From positions 183,415,001 to 183,479,000 of the forward strand of contig JAUMIR010000001.1 in NCBI GenBank assembly GCA_030847615.1: 64,000 bases of DNA. Reading direction: 5' to 3'. Numbering within the stretch: position 1 is the first letter of the stretch; every line of letters starts with the position of its first letter. The position numbers were made by a program, and so were the translations under genes. Origin of the DNA: Gambelia wislizenii (lineage: Eukaryota; Chordata; Lepidosauria; Squamata; Crotaphytidae). A model generated the notes under the pieces. The model was given only the letters and a program-made list of their open reading frames with translations. It had not been told where the DNA came from and made no database searches. Shown piece after piece: positions 11,797 to 22,461 of this stretch.

Positions 11797-12180
11797 GCAC
11801 ATTTAATCATCGTTGCTGATTTTAATGCTAGGATTGGTCCAGATAATGATATATTATATCCTTCTAAATATTCACATTTGAGAGACCTGGAGGGTTGTCC
11901 AATTAATTTTACTGAATTTCTAAAGATTAAAGGATTAATTGTTCAAGCTCTTGTATAGCTCACTTCATTAGACGTACAGGTCTGACCGTTTTAAATGGGA
12001 ATAAGCAACTTAATAATAGAAGGGACTACACTTATATCTCAGATAGAAAAAGAAGTAGAATTGATTATCTGATAGTTTCAGAATCAGTGTATGATTTCTT
12101 AAAAAAAAAGTGATGTAGGAGATCAACATGAAGGTGATCCTTTGCCATTAATAACTACTTTGACTAGCCTTTATCTCATT
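11797..12180 (+). pseudogene. Decayed LINE endonuclease fragment
   Basis: In one frame the sequence reads HLIIVADFNARIGPDND, the conserved ADFN/GDFN catalytic block of apurinic-type LINE endonucleases. About 190 bases further it reads RSRIDYLIVSESVYDFL, the conserved SRIDY block. Stops and a frame change separate them, and no intact SDH block is evident near 12140. This is a dead fragment. The clade is not assigned, and I could not show that it is the same LINE as the one at 48.8 kb. Confidence 0.65.
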
Positions 12181-12354
12181 TAGTTCCAACTCAGTGCCCT
12201 TACAATTAAAAAGTGGCTATGGGGGTGGTGGTGGAGCAAAACTGGAAGATAAATATTACTGCAATTGAAAGCTCCTGAGCTAGCAGTCAGCAATAATATC
12301 TCATTAACAGGAAACTGAGACTTTACAAATATTTGACCAACTAATTTCTGTTCG

Positions 12355-12697
12355 TAGAATCATAGAGTTGGAAGAGACCACAAGAGCCATCCAGTCCAAT
12401 CCCCTGCCATAAAGGAATACACAATCAAATCAAATCATTCCCAACAGATGGCCATCCAGCCTCTGTTTAGAAAACTCCAAAGAAGGAGACTCCACCACAC
12501 TTCAAGGCAATGTATTCCACTTCCGAACAGCTCTTACTGTCAGGAAGTTCTTCCTAATGTTTAGATGGAATCTCTTTTCCTGTAGTTTGAACCCATTGCT
12601 CCATATCCTAATCTCTGGAGCAGCAGAAAAAAAGCTTGCTCCATCCTCAGTATGACATCCTTTCAAATAGTTAAACATGGCTATCATGTCACCTCAT
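12355..12697 (-). mobile_element. CR1 LINE 3' end
   Basis: Read on the minus strand, the terminal part gives CCAACTCTATGATTCTAC, the characteristic CR1 terminus. Upstream is the typical 3' region with AGGAAGTTC and GGAGTCTCCTT on opposite strands. It is strongly 5' truncated, as is usual for CR1. A related plus-strand copy lies at 41785-41975. Confidence 0.85.
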
Positions 12698-13550
12698 GAC
12701 AATATTACTGTCAAGAATATGGCTGGAAAGAAAGGCAGCATTTCTAAATAACTGGCACGTTGGTCTAGAATGTGCACAACTCAAAAATATTTCCTATCAA
12801 TATAAAGATGTTTAAAAAACATCTGTTTAAAAAAAGAAGTCTCTACTTGCTTATGAGAAATAACAAATCGGACAGGAATTATCAAGATTGTTGATCACTG
12901 TATCTTTCAACAAAGATAGCAAAAGATTCCAGCTACATTTCAAGTGGTCTGAAAATGCTCAGCTGGAACGCTTGATTACCATATTGCTCTGGGTGTCTGG
13001 GAACAAAACTTTTATTATATCTTCAATGACACAAGCATCTCTTTATATAATCAAAGAGTAGCAGATGATTCATATCTCCAAGAATAGGCTCCAAAATCAT
13101 GTTCAGGAAGTTAGGATCTTAACTGTATGTTTCACCTCTTGGGAATCCTGAATTATTATGAACAAGCTATATGCAGGTTACCATTTGTTCCCAATTTGCA
13201 CTCTCTGTTTTGGAACATAAAAGTCAAATTGCTAAAGATCTTTAATGAAAGATATGGGCTGAAAGGTCTACCAAATAGTGATCACATAAGCACTGGCAGA
13301 CCTGGTTTAATGTCTCCACTTCTTACAAAAACCAGAAATGTTGTGCTAATTAGAAGCAAAGCAGGAACAAATGTGCTTCACTTTTATTTTTAGGATAACC
13401 CAGGATTCTTCAGAATTCTGGCTTATCATTCACTATGTAGTATGAACTACAAGAATACTATGCTAAGACTATGCATTACCTCCTTCATTGCTTTGGCAAG
13501 TAGGGTCATTATAGTAGATCATGTCACATATTGCATAAGGTAACTATCAT
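12698..13550. other. Unassigned sequence
   Basis: No confident feature. The 88-codon open frame at 13127-13393 has no recognised domain. It could be further decayed LINE sequence. Confidence 0.35.
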
Positions 13551-14922
13551 GGAAGGCTCCGTGAAGGCCTGGGGAGGGTGGGGGGAGGCCGCGGAGGCCT
13601 TCACGGAGCCTTGGAAGGCTCCGTGAAGGCCCCGGGGAGGGAGGGGGGAGGATGGGGGGAGGCCTTCACGGAGCCTTGGAAGGCTCCGTGAAGGCCTGGG
13701 GAGGGTGGGGGGAGGCCGTGGAGGCCTTCACGGAGCCTTGGAAGGCTCCGTGAAGGCCCCGGGGAGGGAGGGTGGAGGTTGGGGGGAGGCCTTCACGGAG
13801 CCTTGGAAGGCTCCGTGAAAGCCTGGGGAGGGTGGGGGGAGGCCGCGGAGGCCTTCACGGAGCCTTGAAAGGCTCCGTGAAGTCCCCGGGGAGGGAGGGG
13901 GGAGGTTGGGGGGAGGCCTTCACGGAGCCTTGGAAGGCTCTGTGAAGGCCTGGGGAGGGTGGGGGGAGGCCGCGGAGGCCTTCACGGAGCCTTGGAAGGC
14001 TCCGTGAAGGCCCCGGGGAGGGAGGGGGGAGGATGGGGGGAGGCCTTCACGGAGCCTTGGAAGGCTCCGTGAAGGCCTGGGGAGGGTGGGGGGAGGCCGC
14101 GGAGGCCTTCACGGAGCCTTGGAAGGCTCCGTGAAGGCCCCGGGGAGGGAGGGTGGAGGTTGGGGGGAGGCCTTCACGGAGCCTTGGAAGGCTCCGTGAA
14201 GGCCTGGGGAGGGTGGGGGGAGGCCGCGGAGGCCTTCACGGAGCCTTGGAAGGCTCCGTGAAGGCCCCGGGGAGGGAGGGGGGAGGATGGGGGGAGGCCT
14301 TCACGGAGCCTTGGAAGGCTCCGTGAAGGCCTGGGGAGGTTGGGGGGAGGCCGCGGAGGCCTTCACGGAGCCTTGAAAGGCTCCGTGAAGTCCCCGGGGA
14401 GGGAGGGGGGAGGATGGGGGGAGGCCTTCACGGAGCCTTGGAAGGCTCCGTGAAGGCCTGGGGAGGGTGGGGGGAGGCCGCGGAGGCCTTCACGGAGCCT
14501 TGGAAGGCTCCGTGAAGGCACCGGGGAGGATGGGGGGAGGATGGGGGGAGGCCTTCACGGAGCCTTCCAAGGCTCCGTGAAGGCCTGGGGAGGGTGGGGG
14601 GAGGCCGCGGAGGCCTTCACGGAGCCTTCCAAGGCTCCGTGAAGGCCCCGGGGAGGGAGGATGAAGGGTGGGGGGAGGCGTTCACGGAGCCTTGGAAGGC
14701 TCCGTGAAGGCCTGGGGAGGGAGGGGGGAGGATGGGGGGAAGCCTTCACAGAGCCTTGGAAGGCTCCGTGAAGGCCTGGGGAGGGTGGGGGGAGGCCGTG
14801 GAGGCCTTCACGGAGCCTTGGAAGGCTCCGTGAAGGCCCCGGGGAGGGTGGGGGGAGGCCGCGGAGGCCTTCACGGAGCCTTGGAAGGCTCCGTGAAGGC
14901 CCCGGGGAGGGTGGGCGGAGGG
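13551..14922. repeat. GC-rich palindromic minisatellite, alternating 62/65-bp monomers
   Basis: There are twenty-one complete monomers and one partial. Monomer starts are 13551, 13613, 13678, 13740, 13805, 13867, 13932, 13994, 14059, 14121, 14186, 14248, 14313, 14375, 14440, 14502, 14567, 14629, 14694, 14758, 14820 and 14883. The first 18 lengths alternate strictly 62, 65, 62, 65, giving a 127-bp higher-order unit; then 64, 62, 63. Each monomer opens AAGGCTCCGTGAAGGCC and closes with its 17-base reverse complement, so each can form a hairpin. The middles are G-rich. Open frames here are by-products of the repeat. Confidence 0.97.
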
Positions 14923-15000
14923 CAATCAATATTCACGGTTTTTTGACATTCGCAGGGGTCCGTGGAACCTAACCCCCGCGAATGTCAAGGGACAACTGTA
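14923..15000. mobile_element. One end of a Tigger-like element (T3)
   Basis: The sequence ends GGGACAACTG-TA and contains a hairpin made by TGACATTCGC and GCGAATGTCA. CAGTTGTCCC-type ends with a sub-terminal hairpin are Tigger-like. No matching left terminus was found; the minisatellite occupies the position of the element body. Confidence 0.7.
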
Positions 15001-15298
15001 CCTAGTTGTACTCTATATGATGAGTCCACTATCCCTGTGTTAGGAATGTAAAGAATGTCTGATATATAATTGACTGACATTTACTATAGGACTTGCATGT
15101 ATGACCAGTTCATTCTATGAATGAAACAACTCTGGTTTCTGAATAAATTGTCATTTTCCTTATCATGATTTTTTTCAAGCAACAGAAATTATAAGGAATG
15201 ACAGGATGTATGTTTCTCTCTTATTTTGCCATTGGTCACAACTTGTCAGCATTGTTGCCTGGGAAGGCACCATGCTCTTGCCCTATCACACTACACTA
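15001..15298. other. Unassigned sequence
   Basis: Nothing recognised between the Tigger-like end and the palindromic element. Confidence 0.4.
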
Positions 15299-15477
15299 TT
15301 ATAGTGCTATTATTGCACTTTAACTGCTATGGCTGCCTCCTGTGGAATTCTGGGGTTTGTAGTTTAAGGCTTAAGAGCAATCTGGCTGCGAATTCTAACT
15401 GCCCGTCTCTAAACTGCAAATCCCAGGATTCCATAGGAGGCAGCCAGAGAAGTTAAAGTGGAATAATAGCACTGTAA
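15299..15477. mobile_element. Palindromic MITE
   Basis: A 179-bp inverted repeat: left TTATAGTGCTATTATTGCAC and GGCTGCCTCCTGTGGAATTC, right GAATCC-type GGATTCCATAGGAGGCAGCC and GGAATAATAGCACTGTAA. The arms mirror each other over most of the length, as in hAT-type foldback MITEs. The family is not named. Confidence 0.7.
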
Positions 15478-15519
15478 CAGTGAAGTCTGATATTCTACTT
15501 ATAAGAAAGTGTGTATCTA

Positions 15520-15645
15520 TATGTGCCTTCAAGTTACTTGTTGACTTATGGCAACTCCATGAAGTTGACATGGTTTTCTTAGAAAAAGAATACTCAGAGG
15601 TGATTTTTCCAGTTCTTTCCTCTGAAATAGCCTAAGAAACCACTT
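15520..15645 (-). mobile_element. 5S-type SINE, tail fragment (copy 4)
   Basis: The CTTCAAGTTACTTGTTGAC block and the following TTCCTCTGAAATAGCCTA block match the tail part of the copies at 23468 and 43614 in the same orientation. The 5S head is absent. Confidence 0.7.
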
Positions 15646-16100
15646 GCCACCAAAAATCTCTCTGTGCAGCTGGATACAGCTTCCATTGCTATGATACCAT
15701 TGGTCTAAACTATGTGGATCCTAAACAAATGATTACACAAAGTAGCATCCACAAGGGTTGCATTCTTGGGGGCTGCCTCACTTCCAGTGTAATGGATAAA
15801 GAAGGCTTTCTAACAGAATGGTGAGAGGATAAACCCCTACATCTATAAGTGTGTGTGTGTGTGTTGTTTCCAAGCCATGCTACATCTATAGGATAAAAAC
15901 ATGCCTAAATTCTATCAGAACAGCAGGGATAAGAGAGACTGTAAATAGGAAGGTGTGCAGGGGGGGCAGAGCTAGCAATTAACTATGGTGGATGTGTAGT
16001 TGTGCTTCTCCTGAATCTTGCACAATATTAATAAAAATGGAGTAAATAGCTGTTAAATTATTTCAATTTGGGCACCCTTATTAATGCAGGGGGTCAAACG
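15646..16100. other. Unassigned sequence upstream of the LINE
   Basis: Contains a short (GT)n at 15850-15865. No gene was seen. The 5' boundary of the LINE lies somewhere between here and 16190. Confidence 0.4.
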
Positions 16101-16193
16101 TCCGGCTGAGCAAACAATTTCAGATTACTACCCAGTGGCCAAGGAACGACAGCCCCTTCTTACAGGTGGCCCTGATGATGATATTGATCTGAG

Positions 16194-16700
16194 GTGCTAC
16201 GGGCAATATTGGCATTAGACCCTCATGTTCAACGTTTAGAGGAATCTAATCAATATCTAATAGACAAGGTTGATGACCTGGAAAATAAGAGCAGGCATCT
16301 TAACATCCGCCTTTGTGGGCTTGAGGAGGGGACAGAACAGACGGACCTCAAAAGCTTTTTGATCACTTGGATTAATGATCAGTGTCCCAGCCTGAATATT
16401 AGGAGAGATGATACTGACAGAGCACACAGATCACTTGTCCAACTGGCCCGAAGACTTCCCCAAGACATTCTCCTGAGATTTTCCTCTTTTTCTAAGAAGG
16501 TGCAAGTAACCTCTAAGCTAAATGACCTAGCTCCCCTTACCTTTAACAGGAAACCCATCTTGATCTTCCAGGATGTCTTCCCAGAGGCCATATGAAAATA
16601 TCATTGGGGATTCCCATTTAGGATCACAGTCACAAAAGGGAACTCTGTCATGTCTGCCACTACAAAAATACAGCTTCTAGACATATTACTTGCTCTAGAC
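16194..16700 (+). pseudogene. LINE ORF1 (RNA-binding protein) remnant
   Basis: The open frame at 16194-16595 reads a coiled-coil end (RLEESNQYLIDKVDDLENKS) followed by HLNIRLCGLEEGTE, the 'N-R-GL-E' start of the L1 ORF1p RRM-like domain. It continues to DRAHRSL. After a stop at 16593 the downstream frame gives YHWGFPFRITVTKGNSV, the C-terminal domain. ORF1p normally forms trimers that coat LINE RNA. The N-terminal part is missing. Confidence 0.85.
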
Positions 16701-17767
16701 ATCCAGGTTCCTAATTCCTTGGAATTAGAAATTAGGATGGAACAACCAGCCTCTTCTACTCAGGATGAAGCAGGCTGGACAGTTGCCCAGCAGAAAAAAG
16801 GACAAGAGAGCTACTCGACAAGAACAGAGGACTCCTTGAGGACGATCTTTGTGGGACCCCCCCCCCATTGATATATTTATGGGCTCTTGGATGGAGAGTG
16901 GTGGCCGTACTGTCATCTGGTCATTGCCCTCTGTTAAACGACAAGAACACCTCTATTGCTGGCTCTTCAGGAGCCTTTCTCCAAGTACAGTTAGATACTA
17001 TGTTAACACTTCCACCAACTGTCAACCATTGCTTGATAGCCTGGGAGTTTTGAAAGCTCTCCTCCCCCTTTAATATGACTCTGCAGAGCGATTCTACCCC
17101 CCTGCTACCCTTCTGGCTTCCCTACAGGGATCGGCAGCCATACTGTTCCAATGTCGCCATCTTCTAACAAACAACAAGATTGCCGCCTTTGCTGGCTCAC
17201 CAAGGGCTTCTTTTCCAGTCTCTTTTGGACATGTTGTTGCTATTTCTACTTGTTACCAATCGTTGCTCAGGAGACTGGGAATCTTGACAGCTCTCTCCCA
17301 CCCTTGGAGCAGCCTTGCTGTGCCACTCTCTGCTAGACTTTAAAGAATGGCTGCAGTATTGTCAAGTGCCCAAACTTATACTGATCCAATCACACTCATG
17401 CTTACTCGGACTTATGTTACATTTTCACCACTTTTCTCAAGAACTGAAGCTGCAGCTCAACTTTATGCCACCCCCACTACCTTTTTTGGCACTCTGAAGG
17501 TGATCGGACCGATATGGGTGTCCGATCAGGAGGCAATTGCCTCGATGGCCTCCCTCCTTCTGGTTACATTGTTGTTGTTTTTCTGTGTCATTTATGTATG
17601 TTTAGATGTTAAGTCTTGTTGGGAGAAGGGGTATATCACCATTAAACTAATTGTGTTTGTATGAGTTGTGGGATCTTTTGCGTGTCTCTGGCCCCTACTG
17701 ATGTGACAGCTCACTAGATGTGGGTTTCAGCAAGAACATTTTCTCCAGCCCTCCTTTATAATTAGCT
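16701..17767 (+). other. Long inter-ORF segment of the LINE
   Basis: About 1.1 kb lies between the ORF1 C-terminal domain and the ORF2 start. It holds several short open frames without recognised domains. Position and A/C content fit either an unusual inter-ORF spacer or an undetected insertion. Confidence 0.4.
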
Positions 17768-18711
17768 ATGGGTGATACTAGGATATTGTTGTTCAACGTC
17801 AAAGAGCTAAGATCTCAACTAAAGCACCAAAAAACCCTTAAATAAATTCACTCCCATAAGCCCAATGTTCTCTTTCTTCAAGAGACGCACAATTGGACAA
17901 ATAAATCAGTATTCCCCTCCTCTAGATTTGGCGACCAATATGTCACTGACAGTTCAGGTAAATCCCGAGGGATTGTGATCATTTTGAACAAGGGCACCCC
18001 CTTCCAACTTCATGATCTGATAAGAGATAAGAAAGGCAGATATATAATGGTGCAAGGTCTGCTACATAACTGCTTGATTACCTGGTCCACTTGTTACGCC
18101 CCAAATGTCAACCAGACAGAATTTTTTGGGATTGTATTTCCAGAAGCTGGCTAGTTTTGCCAAAGGCATTGTAATCATGGGAGGAAATTCTAATGCAGTT
18201 CTGGACCCTACTCTAGATAGATAGTTCATAAAAAAAAAATTCTCTGCTGCCTCTAGTTTCCGAAGCACCCCTACTACACATGGGACTGATTGATCCCTGG
18301 CAGACTCTTCACCCAACAGAAAGATCTTATTCCTTTTTATCCTCTGTGCATAGATCTTATTCTAGAATTGACCATTTTTTCATCAACAAATTGATCCTAG
18401 CTCAGGTTGCAGCTGTATCCATAGAAAATATCCTCCACTCTGATCATGCCCTCCTCCTGTTGACATGGATGCTGGACCCAGTGCCTTCCCCACTAGAATC
18501 TGGATGTTTAACCCCAGACTGCTTTTAGACGTTCAATTTAAATCCAATATTCGAAAAAGTTTAAAACTATTTTATGTATTTTATGAAGAGAATAGATAGC
18601 TGAACACCTCAGAAATCCTGTTATGGGACACTATGAAGGCAGTGCTCCATGGCCTCTTTATTCAGGAGGGTGCAAATCAGAAAAAACTTAAAACTCTTAA
18701 ACGAACCTCAC
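17768..18711 (+). pseudogene. LINE ORF2 endonuclease domain remnant
   Basis: The start MGDTRILLFNVKELRS fits the L1 ORF2 N-terminus. Next come VLFLQETHNW (catalytic E), a degraded GGDFN block (MGGNSNAVLDPT, with D to N and F to S), then SYSRIDHFFI and HSDHALL, the terminal SRID and SDH blocks. LWDTMKAVLHG follows as the linker helix. The nuclease would nick target DNA to prime reverse transcription. The Asp of the GDFN block is lost, and stops and frameshifts break the frame. Confidence 0.88.
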
Positions 18712-19358
18712 TGTTGCTGGAGATTGCAGGTGTCCGGGAAAACTGCCAAGGCAAGCAGCCGATAACAAGCAGGGCTGCAATAATAACAACAAATCCCGAG
18801 GCACAGTACCTAAAGCGTAGTCAGTAACAAGCCAGTGGGTCAGAAGTCCAGGAGGTGAAGATCGGTGCAAGCAGTCCAAGATTGAGGATTCCGGCAGGCG
18901 GGTCAACAAATACAGTCCAAGGTCGAGGGTTCCAGGATAATCCAAAGTTTAAGAAGGAAGGTTCCAATAGCCAAGAGAGTCAGAGGCAGATACTTTCGCC
19001 AGGGAACGCAGATAGCCTTTGACGAGGAATCCAGCGTCTCCCAGCTGCTTCAGTTGGCCCAGCTCCCAATCACAGCTGCTTGGTGATTAATGAGTGTCTT
19101 TTTTTTAGCCTGCAAGAGTGTCGCAGCCCCTCCCTTTCTGCTCTTCTCTGGCTAAAGGTAGGTACCTGCTCCTCCTCTTGCTGTTGCTCAACTATGTCTC
19201 CCAGGCTTGGACCCTGTGCTGGGGGGAGGCTAGGCTTTTGGGACATGGCCTTTTCTGTAGCAGGACTAGATTCAGGCTCAGTCAGTTCTGCTGCAGCTGG
19301 CTCAACTTCCTCATCCCCTGATTCCTCAGAGTTCTCAGCCTGGCTGGCCATGACAACA
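18712..19358. mobile_element. Solo-LTR-like insertion inside LINE ORF2
   Basis: This 647-bp block splits ORF2 between the linker helix and the ALLYTKAYYYDH region. It starts TGTTG and ends CAACA, the inverted TG...CA termini of LTRs. It is richer in GC than the LINE. No gag or pol is present. The flanks (CTCAC left, GGATT right) do not form a 5-bp duplication, and LINE sequence seems lost at the junction. Orientation is unresolved. An open frame on the minus strand (19070-19408) is acidic with no known domain. Confidence 0.6.
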
Positions 19359-19399
19359 GGATTCATAGAAACACACAAAACTGATAATGATTTGTTCTT

Positions 19400-22096
19400 A
19401 CTCAACAAGAAAAGAGCGGGACTCCAGGAATTAGATACCCATCATATTCAAACAGCCCTTCTGTATACCAAAGCTTATTATTACGACCACAATAACAAAA
19501 ATTCTAAATTACTGGATCATTTAGTTTAAAAAAGGACAGAGAAAAATTAATTTCCAGCATCATGACCAACAGGGGCACAGTGACATCTGTTTTAAAAGAA
19601 ATTTTGGGAGAATTTGAATCCTTTTACACTAACCTATACACTGCGGAACAACCTGTCCATGACAGGTCTGCGTTCATGAAATCTCTCTCCCTAAAAAGCT
19701 ATGTCCCAAACATGCAACAACCCTTAACAGCCCTATTACATTGACAGATATTACTCAGGTCCTTCGTAACTTGTGTCCCAGAAAGGTCCCTGGCCCAGGT
19801 GGTTTTAGTTTTGAATGTTATAAACTCCTTAAGGATGACTTGAGCCCCCCCCCACATGATTGACTTATATAATAAAGTCTTGGACACTTCTCATCCTCCG
19901 GATTCATGGAAGCAATCTCGTATTCTACGCATCCTGAAATCTGCACAGATCAGCCGTACTACAGCAGCTTTCCAGCCAATATCATTAATCAATCAAGAAT
20001 TTAAAATTTTATCTGCCATAATGGTAAATAGAATTAACACATTCATTTCCTCCTACATAAACCCAGATCAGGTAGGATTCATACCTGGTTGCAAAATGGT
20101 CAGTGCCATTAGAAAGATGGTAAACGTTATACACCATTCTAAACTTTCCTCTCATCCAATTTTCTTGATTTCCCTGGATGCCCTTAAGGCGTTTGATCGT
20201 GTAGATTGGCCCTATCTTTTTGATGTCCTGAATGAAATGGGTTTTGGTTCTAAATCTGTTAAATATCTGAAGGGTGCATTTTCTGGGTCTCAGGCACTCA
20301 TTCATGTCAACAGGATGGACTTGCTGCCTATTCCCCTGCAATGGGGAACCAAGCAGGGGTACCCCTTATCCCCAATACTGTTGGCCCTGGCTACTGAAAC
20401 TTTAGCTGTTATGATCAGGCAGAACTCTAACATCAAAGGCCCCTTGGTTAATGGGAGGGAACATAAACTGTCCCTTTATGCGAACAATGTCCTGCTGTAC
20501 TTACGTGACATTGACAAGTCGTTCCCCGTGTTGCAACAGGTCTTGGAGGACTTTGACAGGTATGCTGGGTTTCGGGTTAACCTCTCCAAATCTGCATTAT
20601 TCTATCTTAATGTCTCACTTCCCTCCCAATTGAAATGGCAACAAATTACCCAACTTATTTTACACCCATCTGGGTTTAAATATTTGGGGATTCTGATCAC
20701 AAAGGATCTTAAACAACTGTTTCCTTGGAATTATAAGCCCCTCACGAGGTGGTTAAGATCCCGGTTGAAAATTTGAAAAACTTTTTGACTTGCCCTCTTA
20801 GGCAGAATAGCATCGATTAAGATGTTTGCCTTACCCAGATTACTATTTCTGTTCCAGAGTATTCCTTTGTCACCATGCCTTCTTACTTCAATGTATGGAA
20901 ACAAATGTTGCATGATTATGTATTGATGGAAAGAGACCCCGGCTCCCAAGGTGAATATGGTTTACTACCCGTGACTCTGGAGGCTTAGGTGTCCCCAATT
21001 TAGAATTGTACTTTGCTGCATTCCAGCTCACCCAAATTATCCCTCTCCTCCAGAAAAATATTACTATACCATGGGTTGCACTGGAGCTCGAGTTGAGACA
21101 TCCAATAGCCCTGAAATATTTTTTTTCAAAAACCTTCACTTATCAGCTGAGAGCTTTGGACAACCCTTTCTTTCACACGTCCCTCCTGGTCTGGAACAAA
21201 TGGCAGCATATCCTTGCCCCAACCACCTTCCCCCATACAGCCATTTACTTTCCACCTACTTTTCTTCGACCCTGATAAAGTGAACCAGTTTCAGTTATGG
21301 GAAGAGAGGGATGGATACAGGTTGCAAGATCTGTTTCATAATTCCAAACCAAAGACCGCAGATGAACTTCTTAGGGCTGTCTCTCCACATGTCTCCAATT
21401 GGTTCCAACTCTTTTTTGGAGCATCTGAGGACTTCCAATTTTACTTTGCGCTCCCTTACAGTATACAAGCATATCTGTACTTTAGCCACTTCTCCAGTGA
21501 AAGGCAGAGCTGCTTGTATCTACAGATGCTTGCTTGAGGACACTTTTGGGAGTAATCTAAATTTCAAAATGAGCTGGGAAAATGATCTCCATATCCAAAA
21601 AAAAATGATCTCCATATCCAAATATATGACGCAGAAAGGCTGAAGTTATGGACATCCCCGATTTTTAAAATTTCGCTCGATTGCTCTGAAGGAGACATCG
21701 CTTAAACTCCTTTATAAATGGCTTCTCACTCTGATCCAGCTTGCCCGGATGACAAAAACCGCCCCCTCTACTTGTTGCAGGGGATGCTCTGCTCTGGGCA
21801 CCTTCAGCCATATGTGGTTAGAGTGCCCGAGCATTGAGAGGTTTTGGTCCTTAATTGTAGATATTATTAGCACCATCACTGTACACCCTATAGACCCCTC
21901 TCCAGAGCTGCTCTTGCTGTCACTTTTTACTAAGTCTAATAGAAATCTCAAACTTAAAAAGATTATTGTTTTCCTGCTTGCTATCTTGCGGATTGTTATT
22001 GCTAAAAACTGGAAGAACAAAATGCCTGCTGTGACTGCTTGGTGGGACAAATTTTGGGGCATGTGGTTTATGGAGAAGCTTTTGGACATCAGCTGA
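19400..22096 (+). pseudogene. LINE ORF2 reverse transcriptase and C-terminal region, catalytically dead
   Basis: Segments in order: ALLYTKAYYYDHNNK (pre-RT), KVPGPGGFSFECYK, then a frameshift in a C-run near 19845. The open frame 19856-20776 carries FQPISLINQEFKIL, NPDQVGFIPG, SLDALKAFDRVDW (motif A Asp), GTKQGYPLSPILLALA and LSLYANNVLLYL. The last is the polymerase motif C, normally (Y/F)ADD, here YANN, so both catalytic aspartates are lost. Further frames to 22096 give the zinc-like CCRGCSALGTFSHMWLECPS. The protein once copied LINE RNA at the nick. Confidence 0.92.
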
Positions 22097-22461
22097 CACA
22101 TGGCTGTCCATGCTGATTCTGAATCCTTTATTGAAAAATGCTTCCTGATAATCACATATCTTTCTAACACAGATCTTGCAATAGTGCCTCCACCATATCA
22201 TGGTAAGATGTGGAAGGATGTCCTCCCCGACTCCCCCTGATGTCCTTACTTTCAAGCTTTTTTATGCCACGAACCACTTTCCTGATGAATCCTATGCCCC
22301 TTCTCTCTATGTGTGTTATGTTGTAATTTTGTTCTGTGTAGTTGTTTTGCCATCACGATTCCAGTTCTCCTGGTATTGTTCCTATTACAAAATAACAACT
22401 CTATGACTTTTTCTTTGTTAAATCAATAAAACTTTATTTAAAAAAAAAGAAAAGAAAAAAG

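Larger units (their letters stand above)
16101..22461 (+). mobile_element. L1/Tx1-like LINE, near full length, inactive
   Basis: The order is ORF1-like segment, endonuclease, reverse transcriptase, C-terminal zinc region, 3' UTR, AATAAA at 22424 and an A-rich tail at 22440-22461. The order and motifs match vertebrate L1-superfamily elements, probably the Tx1 group. The 5' end is truncated in the ORF1 coiled coil. Multiple stops, frameshifts, a 647-bp LTR-like insertion (18712-19358) and a mutated polymerase active site make it dead. I could not identify target duplications with confidence. Confidence 0.92.

Noticed and set aside
13551..14922. CRISPR-like array
   Set aside because: Monomers are contiguous with near-identical inner parts; there are no unique spacers and the context is a vertebrate genome.
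14555..14946. Open frames of 92-124 codons on both strands in the GC-rich block
   Set aside because: They are translations of the tandem repeat with repeated Pro/Gly-rich peptides, and the same frames recur with each monomer.
19080..19529. 149-codon open frame as a host gene
   Set aside because: It runs across the LTR-like block into the decayed LINE and has no domain.
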